DNA of 13,033 nt from DATJYV01 sp035499415 (GTDB lineage: Bacteria > Bacteroidota > Ignavibacteria > UBA10030), in NCBI GenBank assembly GCA_035499415.1, contig DATJYV010000139.1:1-13033 (forward strand). Reading direction: 5' to 3'. The position numbers were made by a program, and so were the translations under genes. Positions within the stretch are counted from its first letter, which is position 1, and each line of letters opens with the position of its first letter. Below are positions 1 through 7,008 of the stretch, in pieces. The notes under the pieces were generated by a model, which did not search any database, had not been told where the DNA came from, and worked only from the letters and a program-made list of their open reading frames with translations.

Positions 1-140
1 AAGTTCATTTCCTTCATGACCTCCAGGACGTAGTCCCGGGTTGCCGCTTTGACCGAGTCCCTTCCGTTGATGACCGCAGAGACTGTACCCTTGGACACCT
101 TGGCCCGCTTGGCAACGTCTACAATCGTGAACCTTTTCAT
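1..140 (-). CDS. LacI-family transcriptional regulator, N-terminal part (cut by window edge)
   Basis: Reading the minus strand from the ATG at 140-138 gives 46 residues beginning MKRFTIVDVAKRAKVS and running off the left edge. This is the LacI/GalR helix-turn-helix: the TI-DVA-A-VS pattern at residues 5-16, the recognition helix TVSAVING at 19-26, then a hinge-helix lead with TR and Y-LE (34-40). Family members are dimeric repressors or activators that bind a sugar or sugar acid through a C-terminal periplasmic-binding-protein-like domain, which lies outside the window. The residues that set operator specificity in LacI (positions 17, 18 and 22) are K, G and A here. The gene is divergent from uxuA across about 700 bp, so control of uxuA or hexuronate genes is plausible but inferred. 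A purine-rich stretch (GGGGGAATTCGGATAAG) precedes the ATG. The family call is firm; the ligand is unknown. Confidence 0.9.
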   Translation of the reverse strand, partial: MKRFTIVDVAKRAKVSKGTVSAVINGRDSVKAATRDYVLEVMKEMN

Positions 141-233
141 ATGCTTATCCGAATTCCCCCCGGCCACATGCCTGAAATCACCTTGTGAGCTGCAATCCCC
201 ATTTCAATTGGAATAAAATCAGACGTTATTTTT

Positions 234-246
234 TGTTCGATGAACA
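234..246. promoter_or_regulatory. Perfect inverted repeat TGTTC-GAT-GAACA, possible operator
   Basis: Five-base arms (234-238 and 242-246) around a 3-base centre, lying 94 bp upstream of the lacI-like start codon. An autoregulatory operator would be expected in this region. The arms share the GTTC/GAAC half-site with the larger palindrome at 412-433, although the spacing differs. The observation is direct; the function is inferred. Confidence 0.25.
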
Positions 247-411
247 CCACGTGCCGGCAATCGACTTTCTCCAGAACCACAGCCCGCGCCAATAACGACT
301 CTGGGCGGCCGAGGTTTGAACTCGAGATACTTCTGTTTGATCGATCGGGATGTTGTTGAAGAATTCGATGGTGAGTTGATTATTCACAAAATCTTCCCCA
401 AACTTTGAGTG

Positions 412-433
412 CGGTTCAAATGTTTTTGAACCG
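412..433. promoter_or_regulatory. 22-bp perfect palindrome with 4-bp centre, possible operator
   Basis: CGGTTCAAA (412-420) and TTTGAACCG (425-433) are exact reverse complements separated by TGTT. A perfect 9-bp-arm inverted repeat in the intergenic region between a LacI-type regulator and a sugar-acid catabolic gene is a reasonable operator candidate. It could instead be a small transcript hairpin, but no T-run follows on either strand that would make it an intrinsic terminator. Confidence 0.4.
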
Positions 434-452
434 ATTTAATTCTCGGGGCATA

Positions 453-482
453 AATGTCAAGAATTTCACAGGTAATGTCAAG
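453..482 (+). repeat. 9-bp direct repeat AATGTCAAG at 21-bp spacing
   Basis: AATGTCAAG occurs at 453-461 and again at 474-482, a 21-bp period, which is about two turns of the DNA helix. Direct repeats on one face of the helix upstream of a catabolic gene can be activator sites. The second copy adjoins the left target duplication of the element at 488-645. No regulator can be assigned. Confidence 0.3.
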
Positions 483-487
483 CTCCA

Positions 488-645
488 GTAGTGTCCTCAA
501 TTCAGCGGGCTCCAACGTATTAAGGAAGCGTCATGCTGAACTCGTTTCAGCATCTGACGTTCACAGACCCCGAACCTCAGCCAGAGGTTGATGGGCCTTC
601 GGCCCAAAGTTCGGGGTGACGGTTGCTTGGAAATAGGACACTACC
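488..645 (-). mobile_element. MITE-like element, family B (TIR GTAGTGTCCT), with 8-9 bp target duplication
   Basis: A 158-bp non-coding element. The left end GTAGTGTCCT (488-497) is exactly complementary to AGGACACTAC (635-644). The flanking bases CAAGCTCCA occur directly repeated on both sides, at 479-487 and 646-654, as expected of a target-site duplication; whether it is 8 or 9 bp depends on one base at the right edge. Read on the minus strand, the interior matches the core of the elements at 2121-2297 and 4651-4803. One hairpin has arms 568-575/609-616 with an inner stem 593-597/601-605, and a second has arms 533-540/546-553. It encodes no transposase, so any mobility would depend on an enzyme elsewhere. 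The preserved duplication suggests a fairly recent insertion. Confidence 0.75.
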
Positions 646-817
646 CAAGCTCCACCATGGTTGGATTCTCTATTCTCAACGTTAAGAAATTCGTGATTCC
701 GGGGGACGATGACTCTTTGGCGTTGACTCGACTGAACCCTTTTTGCTTCTTTCAGGACCAGACCGCTTTCTGTTCAGACCGCATGAGGTATGCAAAAGAA
801 CGCGCATAAGCAGGCGA

Positions 818-835
818 TGCGACAGCGAAGTCGCA
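818..835 (+). repeat. Small inverted repeat in the uxuA leader (TGCGAC-N6-GTCGCA)
   Basis: TGCGAC (818-823) and GTCGCA (830-835) are exact inverse complements around AGCGAA, ending 17 bp before the chosen uxuA ATG. It could fold in the mRNA leader beside the weak purine-rich ribosome-binding stretch (AAAAGAGAAA, 837-846) or act as a DNA site. With only 6-bp arms the case is modest. Confidence 0.3.
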
Positions 836-852
836 CAAAAGAGAAATTATTG

Positions 853-2055
853 ATGCTGGAAAAAACGTGGAGATGGTTCGGACCTTTTGACCCCATCGCT
901 CTGTCCGAGGTCAAGCAGACCGGGGCAACAGGCATCGTCACGGCTTTGCACCAGATTCCCGTCGGAGAGATCTGGACCGAGGCGGACATCATGGAACGAA
1001 AACGGACGATTGAAGCGGCGGGATTCGCCTGGACGGTCGCAGAAAGCCTGCCCGTCTCGGAGCTCATAAAGTTGAGAAGTGAAGGATACCAACGCCACAT
1101 CGAAAATTACAAGCTATCGGTGAGGAATCTGGGGAAATGCGGTATCGACACGGTCTGTTACAATTTCATGCCGGTGCTCGACTGGTCGCGAACCGATTTG
1201 GAAGTCCCGATGACCGACGGCTCCGTCACCACAAAATTTCAATCCGTCGCCTTTGCCGCGTTCGACCTGTGCATCCTCAAGAGGCGGAACGCCGAACGTG
1301 ACTATACCCGGAGCGGGGCTGAATCGGCGCGCACATTTTATTCGTCGTTACACGAGAAGGAAAAAGCCCGTCTGCAGAGGACAATTCTCCTGGGGCTTCC
1401 AGGTTCCGCGAATTCGTTCTCGCTCGAGGAGTTTCGTGCCGCAATTTCGGCCTACGACCGGATTGATGAAGCGGAATTGCGTGACAACCTGAGTTATTTC
1501 CTTGGCCAGATTGTGCCGGTAGCGGAAGAATCGGGTGTGGCGCTTGCAATTCACCCCGACGATCCCCCCTGGCCGCTGCTGGGCCTTCCGCGCATCGTGA
1601 GTACAAAAGAGGACTTACGGAGGATCCTCTCGAGTGCGGATACTTTCTTCAACGGCATTACGCTCTGCGCCGGCTCGCTCGGAGCCCGGTCCGACAACAA
1701 CGTGGTCGATATCGCCAAGAGCTTCGCATCCCGGCTCCACTTCATCCATCTCCGCAACGTCAAACGGACTGCGGATCGCGATTTCTTCGAATCACATCAT
1801 CTCGAGGGAGATGTTGACATCGGCGGAGTTATGCAGGTCCTGGTGCGGGAGCAGCGTCGACGCGCGGAGAGAGGGGGACTCAATCACCGAATGCCCATTC
1901 GACCGGACCATGGACGGCTCATGCCTGCAGACAGGATTCTCGAGAAGGAGAGAGGGAAATCGGTTTATCCCGGATATTCGCTCATCGGCCGAATGAAAGC
2001 GCTGGCGGAGTTGAGGGGAATCGAGATTGGAGTCCGTCGAGCGATGAATTTTTGA
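853..2055 (+). CDS. uxuA: Mannonate dehydratase (UxuA)
   Basis: A cytosolic enzyme of hexuronate breakdown that dehydrates D-mannonate to 2-keto-3-deoxy-D-gluconate. The protein is 401 residues (E. coli UxuA is about 394). It opens with MLEKTWRWFGP, the family N-terminus, followed by QTGATGIVTALHQIP-GEIW. Expected metal and active-site positions of this TIM-barrel enzyme are present: His in HPDDPPWPLLGLPR (about residue 234), Cys in TLCAGS (about 272), His in FIHLRN (about 299), Asp-His in RPDHGR (about 352-353) and Tyr in PGYSLIGRMKAL (about 375). The frame is open upstream to an ATG at 790, but the extra 21 residues are basic, unlike the family, and run through the small hairpin, so the ATG at 853 is preferred; AAAAGAGAAA lies just upstream. 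It stands alone here. The divergent LacI-type gene is its most likely local regulator. Confidence 0.93.
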   Translation: MLEKTWRWFGPFDPIALSEVKQTGATGIVTALHQIPVGEIWTEADIMERKRTIEAAGFAWTVAESLPVSELIKLRSEGYQRHIENYKLSVRNLGKCGIDTVCYNFMPVLDWSRTDLEVPMTDGSVTTKFQSVAFAAFDLCILKRRNAERDYTRSGAESARTFYSSLHEKEKARLQRTILLGLPGSANSFSLEEFRAAISAYDRIDEAELRDNLSYFLGQIVPVAEESGVALAIHPDDPPWPLLGLPRIVSTKEDLRRILSSADTFFNGITLCAGSLGARSDNNVVDIAKSFASRLHFIHLRNVKRTADRDFFESHHLEGDVDIGGVMQVLVREQRRRAERGGLNHRMPIRPDHGRLMPADRILEKERGKSVYPGYSLIGRMKALAELRGIEIGVRRAMNF

Positions 2056-2120
2056 TTCAACCGGAGGTTAACTTCATTCCAGGGTGCACGATGTCGAAGG
2101 CAGCCCTCGGCTCACGTGCC

Positions 2121-2297
2121 TGGAAGCTCTCTCAAAAACCCAGATCGCGTCACCCTGAACTTTGCGCCAAAGGCGCATCAACCTCCGGCTGAGTTTCAGG
2201 GTCTGATTTGCTCGGGAAATGAGATGCTGAAACCCCGCAACGAAGCACGGGGCAGGCAGGTTCAGCATGACGACAGTTATTTTTGAGACAGCTTCTA
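2121..2297 (+). mobile_element. MITE-like element, family A, copy 1 (abuts the acylase stop)
   Basis: A 177-bp non-coding element. Its right end (2280-2297, TTTTTGAGACAGCTTCTA) is the inverse complement of its left end (2121-2138) with two mismatches. Interior: an outer stem CCCTGAA/TTCAGGG (2153-2159/2195-2201) enclosing GCGCC-AAA-GGCGC (2164-2176), then a second stem ATGCTGAA/TTCAGCAT (2224-2231/2261-2268). The loop of the second stem is about 25 bp longer than in the other copies and carries its own stem CCCCG/CGGGG (2233-2237/2248-2252). It matches the element at 4651-4803 over nearly its full length apart from that loop. It fills most of the gap between uxuA and the acylase 3' end. The left flank is TG rather than TA, so no target duplication survives. 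Confidence 0.75.
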
Positions 2298-4478
2298 GTC
2301 CCCCGGATGGTACTGCCTCTCCACATGTTTCAGGATGTCCTCTTTATAATAGAGAACGTCCTTAAACTCCCCCTTGCTATACATGACCGCCTGGTCGGCG
2401 AAGTGCTTTGAAGCAGGGTCGCCGCTTTCTCCTCCGGTGAGAAGGGATTTGGCCTTGATACGCTTTCCAAACTCGACGGCACAAACGAAGCTGGCCCCGC
2501 TCGTTCCGTAGCGCAGCCGGGTCCCCGGAAACAGACGGCTGTTGAATGCGGCCAACATTCCCCACTGGGACGAAGCAAATCCGACGGGAATGCTCGGCTT
2601 GCTGTCGTCAAACGTTTCGTCCAGGTCATCCGTGATCCGCTGATAGCGATTAACATCACCCCACCGCATTTGCCATTTTCCGTAACGCTTTTCCAGCGCT
2701 TGTTTTGCCCTTAACAATGGACGCGCCAATTCATCTGCCGAGGCAGCTTCAGCAAACCGGCGCGTGATTTCCACCTGGTCCGCATTCGGATTCATCCTTC
2801 GAACTTGCTGGACGGCTCGCTGAAGCTGATTGCCCCACTCGACGGCAAGCGTTGTCGCAATCGAAGATTCCCCGCATCGGAAATCCCATGCCTTCAACAC
2901 CGCCACCGGGTCCTGCAATTGCTCGTAGAGTGAATCGCCCGGCTTGAATTTCATCTCGAACGTTCTCACGAGAGCGGGAACGAGGGACTCGAACGCGGTC
3001 AGGGTTGGGTCGTAACCCGCAACAATTACCTTATCGATCGTGAATGCACTCCCGGACGAGAGGACACGCGCCGCGTTGATGCCGCGGAAATTCTCACCAT
3101 CCGGCGCCATGTACGCCGGAAAATCCTCCCGCTTTGGGCTCTCGGGACCGGCCGCAGTAAACGGCGTGGAATTGCAATTTTGAATCCAACCGTTTCGCGG
3201 ATTATAGACGTGCACGATCTCATCGAGTGTGTGAAGACCATTCCATTCCGTCGCGGAGGTGTCCCCTCGTACCGGCTTCGACCAATCGAGCGAGTTGTCC
3301 CGCCGCGGGATAAAATCCCCATGCCAGTACGCGATGTTTCCCCGGTCGTCGGCGAATACCGTATTGTTCGACGTGTTCGACCGGAGCTCCATGGTTTTCC
3401 TGAATGACTCGAACCCCGTGCTCTTCGTCCTTTGCCAACTCTGGACCAGACTCGTGAGAGAACGGTTGTATGACCGCACGCTCGTCCAGCGGCCGCTGCG
3501 CCTGGCCATAACCGGACCGTGGTGCGTAGAGTACGTCACCACCTGCTTCGTGCGAAGGCTGTCTCCCTGCCTGTAGCGCAGAGTGATGAGACGCTCCGTC
3601 ACCTGTTTCTCCGCCCCATCATACTTGTAAACGTACCTCCCCCCTTTCATCGTCACGTCTTCAAGGTACATGTCCGAAACGTCAACGTTGCTCGACGTAT
3701 GCATCCATCCACAGTGTTCGTTGAAGCCCTGGTAGACAAAAAATTGACCCCAGGTGACCGCCCCGTACGCGTTCAGACCTTCATCGCTCACCATATGAAC
3801 TTCGGGACGGAAGTAGAATGTAACGTGAGGGTTGATGTACAGAATTGCATTCCCCGAGAGCGTCTTCGACGGACCGAGTGCAAATCCATTCGAACCAGCG
3901 AGTTGCTCTTCAGACCGGGGCTGGAGATTTCCGAACGATTGATCCCCGCCGAGGTAGATTGACTCGACGTCGCCGGGCGTGATGTCGCCGGTGTTGATCG
4001 CACCGATGCTGCCGTCGGTCCACATCAAGGGAAACCACGGATCGAAGCGGGTCAGAAGCCTGGGATGGATCGACGGATGACGATGGAGATAGAAGTTGAT
4101 TCCGTCTGCGAACGCGTCGAGCAGGGCGTGCATCCACGCGGGGGAGTTTTTGTAATCGGCCACGGCGTCGGTCGAGTCGATGATGAGCCGGATGTAGAGA
4201 TCGCCTGCAAGCGCGCCCTCCCCTTTTATCTCCGCCATCCGGCCGAGCTTTTCAACATAGTTCATCTCGACGCGCTGGAAATCGTCCTCGCATTGCGCAT
4301 ACATCAATCCGAATACCGCGTCGGCGTCCGTTTTCCCGTAAATGTGCGGAATCCCCCATGTATCCCGAATGATCGTAACGTTGCCTGCCTCTCGTTGCCA
4401 TCGGGAAAGTTCATCGTTTGTGACTGGCTGCGCGACGAGGCTGAAAGAGAGGAACATCAGAAAAGGAATCTTCTTCAT
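2295..4478 (-). CDS. Penicillin-acylase-family Ntn-hydrolase, secreted
   Basis: A 727-residue precursor of the penicillin acylase / acyl-homoserine-lactone acylase family, which hydrolyses amide bonds of acylated compounds. The start MKKIPFLMFLSFSLVA is a signal peptide (cut near residue 16), so the mature protein should be periplasmic or exported. The motif GSNGFALGPSKT at 195-206 marks autocatalytic cleavage between Gly195 and Ser196. Ser196 would become the beta-subunit nucleophile, leaving an alpha chain of roughly 175-180 residues. INPH (215-218) and NTVFADDRGNIAYWHGD (372-388, with Asn372 as the likely oxyanion-hole Asn) fit the family. The C-terminal stretch (ADQ..Y..GEF..V.Y..EDI..H...Q) is the usual family end. 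The TAG stop lies exactly in the end of the flanking repeat element. The substrate (beta-lactam, acyl-homoserine lactone, lipopeptide) cannot be told from sequence. Confidence 0.9.
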   Translation of the reverse strand: MKKIPFLMFLSFSLVAQPVTNDELSRWQREAGNVTIIRDTWGIPHIYGKTDADAVFGLMYAQCEDDFQRVEMNYVEKLGRMAEIKGEGALAGDLYIRLIIDSTDAVADYKNSPAWMHALLDAFADGINFYLHRHPSIHPRLLTRFDPWFPLMWTDGSIGAINTGDITPGDVESIYLGGDQSFGNLQPRSEEQLAGSNGFALGPSKTLSGNAILYINPHVTFYFRPEVHMVSDEGLNAYGAVTWGQFFVYQGFNEHCGWMHTSSNVDVSDMYLEDVTMKGGRYVYKYDGAEKQVTERLITLRYRQGDSLRTKQVVTYSTHHGPVMARRSGRWTSVRSYNRSLTSLVQSWQRTKSTGFESFRKTMELRSNTSNNTVFADDRGNIAYWHGDFIPRRDNSLDWSKPVRGDTSATEWNGLHTLDEIVHVYNPRNGWIQNCNSTPFTAAGPESPKREDFPAYMAPDGENFRGINAARVLSSGSAFTIDKVIVAGYDPTLTAFESLVPALVRTFEMKFKPGDSLYEQLQDPVAVLKAWDFRCGESSIATTLAVEWGNQLQRAVQQVRRMNPNADQVEITRRFAEAASADELARPLLRAKQALEKRYGKWQMRWGDVNRYQRITDDLDETFDDSKPSIPVGFASSQWGMLAAFNSRLFPGTRLRYGTSGASFVCAVEFGKRIKAKSLLTGGESGDPASKHFADQAVMYSKGEFKDVLYYKEDILKHVERQYHPGD

Positions 4479-4976
4479 GTCCGGTTGGATGATGTGAGCG
4501 GGATGATGATGACGTGCAATCAGGGGTGAACCGGTGACGGGCCGGCCGGGCTGAAACCCGCTCCCGAAACCTAATGAAACGTCGTCTCGCGGTCAAGGAG
4601 GGATTGTCTCCAGAGGTGAGAGAGCGGGTTCTGTTGGGAACGGAAATCATTAGAAGCTATCTCAAAAGCCCAGATCGCGTCACCCTCGACTTTGGGCCGA
4701 AGGCCCATCAGCCTCTGGCTGAGTTTCAGGGTCTGGTTTGCCCGGGAAATGAGATGCTGAATCAAGTTCAGCATGACAGTAGCAATTTTTGAGACAGCTT
4801 CTATTCTGCAGGAATCAGCGTCCGCAATCGATCCGCTTTCACCTGCCCGGCGTCCCGCTTCAGGTGTCTGCAGTTTTCTCCGGTGCTCTTTTTTTATTAT
4901 CTTAGCACACTCTTTGTCCGCCCGACCGGTGCTCCCGCGGCGTCTCTTTCACACCTTCACTCCAGACCCTTGACTG
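4479..4976. other. Intergenic region between the divergent acylase and ABC-F genes
   Basis: 498 bp with no credible gene. It contains the 5' flank of the acylase, the MITE-like element at 4651-4803, and an AT-rich segment (about 4887-4904) in otherwise GC-rich DNA that is the most likely promoter area for the ABC-F gene. That segment includes TATCTTAG, one mismatch from the Bacteroidota -7 pattern TAnnTTTG, but no clear upstream partner. It also lies between GTGCT and AGCAC. No clear Shine-Dalgarno precedes either start; the acylase has only GGA five bases upstream. Confidence 0.5.
4651..4803 (+). mobile_element. MITE-like element, family A, copy 2 (TIR TAGAAGCTRTCTCAAAA)
   Basis: A 153-bp non-coding element with 17-bp terminal inverted repeats: TAGAAGCTATCTCAAAA (4651-4667) against TTTTGAGACAGCTTCTA (4787-4803), one mismatch. 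Both ends carry TA, consistent with either a TA target duplication or TA as part of the repeat; I see no longer flanking duplication. The interior is closely similar to copy 1 at 2121-2297. Its inner stem is GGGCC-GAA-GGCCC (4694-4706) and its second stem ATGCTGAA/TTCAGCAT (4754-4761/4767-4774) has a 5-bp loop. The first outer stem is damaged (CCCTCGAC at 4683-4690 opposite TTCAGGG at 4725-4731). It lies between the divergent acylase and ABC-F starts, in the same orientation as copy 1, so the pair brackets the acylase gene. Confidence 0.8.
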
Positions 4977-6959
4977 ATGCTCTTCCTTGAACATATCTCG
5001 CTCCAGTACGGAGACCGCACACTCTTCGACGACATCTCCTTTCTGATCGGTCCGCACGACCGCATTGGGCTCGTCGGCTCAAACGGCAGCGGCAAGACGA
5101 CGCTCCTGAAGATCGTTGCGGGGCTTCAAAAGCCGGACGCGGGCAGGGCCGAAAAAGCACACGTGGTCACGGTGGGCTATCTTCCCCAGGACGGAATTTC
5201 AACAAAGGGCAGGACGCTTTACAAAGAGGCCGAAACAGCGTTCGAAGACGTGCTGGCGGTACAAAGCAACCTGGATGAAATCCATGAGCTGTTGAACACG
5301 CTCGACCCCTCCCTCGACTCGTACAGTGAGAATATCGAAATCATGGGCGAGCTTCAGCACAAACTCGAAGACCTCGACGTCTATCGGATGAAGGGGAAGA
5401 TTGAGCGGGTGCTCATGGGGCTTGGATTCTCGACAAACGATTTTCAGCGCCAGACGGACGAATTCAGCGGCGGTTGGCAGATGCGTATTGCGCTGGCGAA
5501 GCTCCTTCTCCGGGAGCCCTCCACCCTGCTGCTCGACGAGCCCACAAATCATCTCGACCTGGATACGCTCCAGTGGCTGGAAGAGTACCTGCGTCAGTAC
5601 AACGGCGCCGTCGTTCTTGTTTCGCATGACCGGGCCTTCCTCGACAACCTGACTCGACGGACATTCGCGCTTTCGCGGGGGAGGCTGGACGAGTACTCCG
5701 GCAATTTTTCCTTCTATGAGAAGGAGAAAGAAGTGCGCAAGCAGCTGTTGGTCAACGCCCAAAAAAACCAGCAACAACAGATCAAACAAACGAAGGAGTT
5801 CATCGACCGGTTTCGGTACAAGGCCACGAAAGCGCGCCAGGTCCAGAGCCGAATCAAGCAGATGGAAAAGATCGACCTTATCGAGGTGGACGACGACGAA
5901 AAGCAGATCCATTTCCGATTTCCGCAACCGGTCGTCAGCGGCCGGGTGGTGCTGGAGCTGAACAGTGTCGTGAAAAGCTACGGTGAGAACAAAGTGTTTT
6001 CCGGCCTCGACTGTAAGATCGAGCGGGGGGATAAGATTGCGGTCGTCGGCGTGAACGGAGCCGGCAAGTCCACATTTTCCCGCATTGCGGCGGGCGCGGA
6101 ACCGATCGACTCCGGCGAGCGCATCCTCGGATACAATGTCGCCGCATCCTACTTCGCCCAGGATCAGGCCGAGGAGCTTGACCCCACGAAAGAAGTTTTT
6201 GAAATTCTCGATGAAGCTGCAACCGGAGAAATTCGGAAGAAATTGAGAACGATCCTCGGCTCATTTCTTTTCCAGGGAGATGACGCCTTCAAGAGGGTCT
6301 CCGTACTTTCGGGGGGCGAAAAGAGCCGGGTGGCGCTCGCAAAGATGCTCCTGCAACCATCCAACTTCCTCATCCTCGACGAGCCGACAAACCATTTGGA
6401 CATGAAGTCGAAATCGGTTCTCCAGTCGGCGTTGCAGCATTTCGACGGCACGCTCCTCATCGTTTCTCACGACAGGGCTTTTCTGGAACCGATCGCCAAC
6501 AAAGTGTTCGAATTCAAGCCGGGTGGATTCAAAATGTATCTCGGCACGGTCGCCGACTACCTCCGGAAGAAACGCCAGGAAGAAGGGGAAAGCAACGCCG
6601 GCCACACGACGGCAACGAAAGGAGCTCGGGCTGAGACTCTTGACGAGCTTCATCGGGGCCGGGCGATGAAGCCGGTCCGCCGTTGGGATGCGAACCCACG
6701 GAAGGAGAGGACAAAGAACTTCCATGGGTTGAAAAAACAGGTCGAGGTGTTGGAGGTTGAATTACAGAAACTGGAGGCGGAGAAGGAAAACCTGGAGATG
6801 ACCCTTGCCGACCCGGAGTTCTACAAACGGAGTGAGGGCGCGAGAGAGGTCACCACGCGTTATAAAGAGGTCGTAGAAATCCTGGAAGAAAAGTACTCTG
6901 AATGGAGTTTAAAAACAGAGGAGTTGTTGAAGGCGGAGAATTCGAGCAACGATCCCTGA
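4977..6959 (+). CDS. ABC-F family ATPase, YheS/YdiF type
   Basis: A soluble 660-residue protein with two ABC ATPase domains and no membrane segments. ABC-F proteins bind the ribosomal E site and modulate translation or relieve stalls. Domain 1: Walker A GSNGSGKT (34-41), signature FSGGWQ (163-168), Walker B LLLDEPTNHLD (184-194), SHDR (216-219). The inter-domain linker (about 245-310) is charged and helical, with FRYKATKARQVQSR typical of YdiF/YheS. Domain 2: Walker A GVNGAGKST (358-366), signature LSGGEKS (444-450), Walker B LILDEPTNHLD (465-475), SHDR (497-500). A Lys/Glu-rich C-terminal coiled coil spans about 575-655. Both sites carry the catalytic Glu in DEPT, so the protein should be ATPase-active. 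The linker is not the extended kind seen in many antibiotic-resistance ABC-F proteins, so a housekeeping translation role is more likely. The start is the ATG directly before LFLEHISLQYG; no clear Shine-Dalgarno. Confidence 0.95.
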   Translation: MLFLEHISLQYGDRTLFDDISFLIGPHDRIGLVGSNGSGKTTLLKIVAGLQKPDAGRAEKAHVVTVGYLPQDGISTKGRTLYKEAETAFEDVLAVQSNLDEIHELLNTLDPSLDSYSENIEIMGELQHKLEDLDVYRMKGKIERVLMGLGFSTNDFQRQTDEFSGGWQMRIALAKLLLREPSTLLLDEPTNHLDLDTLQWLEEYLRQYNGAVVLVSHDRAFLDNLTRRTFALSRGRLDEYSGNFSFYEKEKEVRKQLLVNAQKNQQQQIKQTKEFIDRFRYKATKARQVQSRIKQMEKIDLIEVDDDEKQIHFRFPQPVVSGRVVLELNSVVKSYGENKVFSGLDCKIERGDKIAVVGVNGAGKSTFSRIAAGAEPIDSGERILGYNVAASYFAQDQAEELDPTKEVFEILDEAATGEIRKKLRTILGSFLFQGDDAFKRVSVLSGGEKSRVALAKMLLQPSNFLILDEPTNHLDMKSKSVLQSALQHFDGTLLIVSHDRAFLEPIANKVFEFKPGGFKMYLGTVADYLRKKRQEEGESNAGHTTATKGARAETLDELHRGRAMKPVRRWDANPRKERTKNFHGLKKQVEVLEVELQKLEAEKENLEMTLADPEFYKRSEGAREVTTRYKEVVEILEEKYSEWSLKTEELLKAENSSNDP

Positions 6960-7008
6960 CCGCGGGAACATCACCTTGCCTGATCGGCTCTGGATTGTCT
7001 CACTGTGA

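Larger units (their letters stand above)
141..852. other. Long intergenic region between the lacI-like gene and uxuA
   Basis: About 710 bp without a convincing gene. It holds two perfect inverted repeats (234-246 and 412-433), a 9-bp direct repeat (453-461 and 474-482), a MITE-like element at 488-645, and a small hairpin (818-835) just before uxuA. A reading frame at 588-809 on the plus strand lies mostly inside and after the mobile element and resembles no family I know. The promoters of both divergent genes must lie here, but I cannot place a convincing -10/-35 pair. The mobile element sits about 208 bp upstream of the uxuA start, so it may separate uxuA from sites nearer the regulator. Confidence 0.7.

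Noticed and set aside
588..809. 73-codon open frame on the plus strand upstream of uxuA
   Set aside because: It starts inside the repeat element, has no family likeness and runs past the first ATG of the uxuA frame.
790..852. Upstream ATG extending uxuA by 21 residues
   Set aside because: The extra residues are basic and foreign to the family, the GAGG before the ATG is too close to it, and the internal ATG at 853 gives the canonical N-terminus.
5199..5927. 242-codon open frame on the minus strand
   Set aside because: It is entirely antisense to the first half of the ABC-F gene, whose motifs are intact; the Leu/Val-rich product matches nothing I know.
6960..7008. Possible bidirectional terminator between the convergent ABC-F and RND genes
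   Set aside because: Only short GATC-type complementarities are present, with no strong stem or T-run on either strand.
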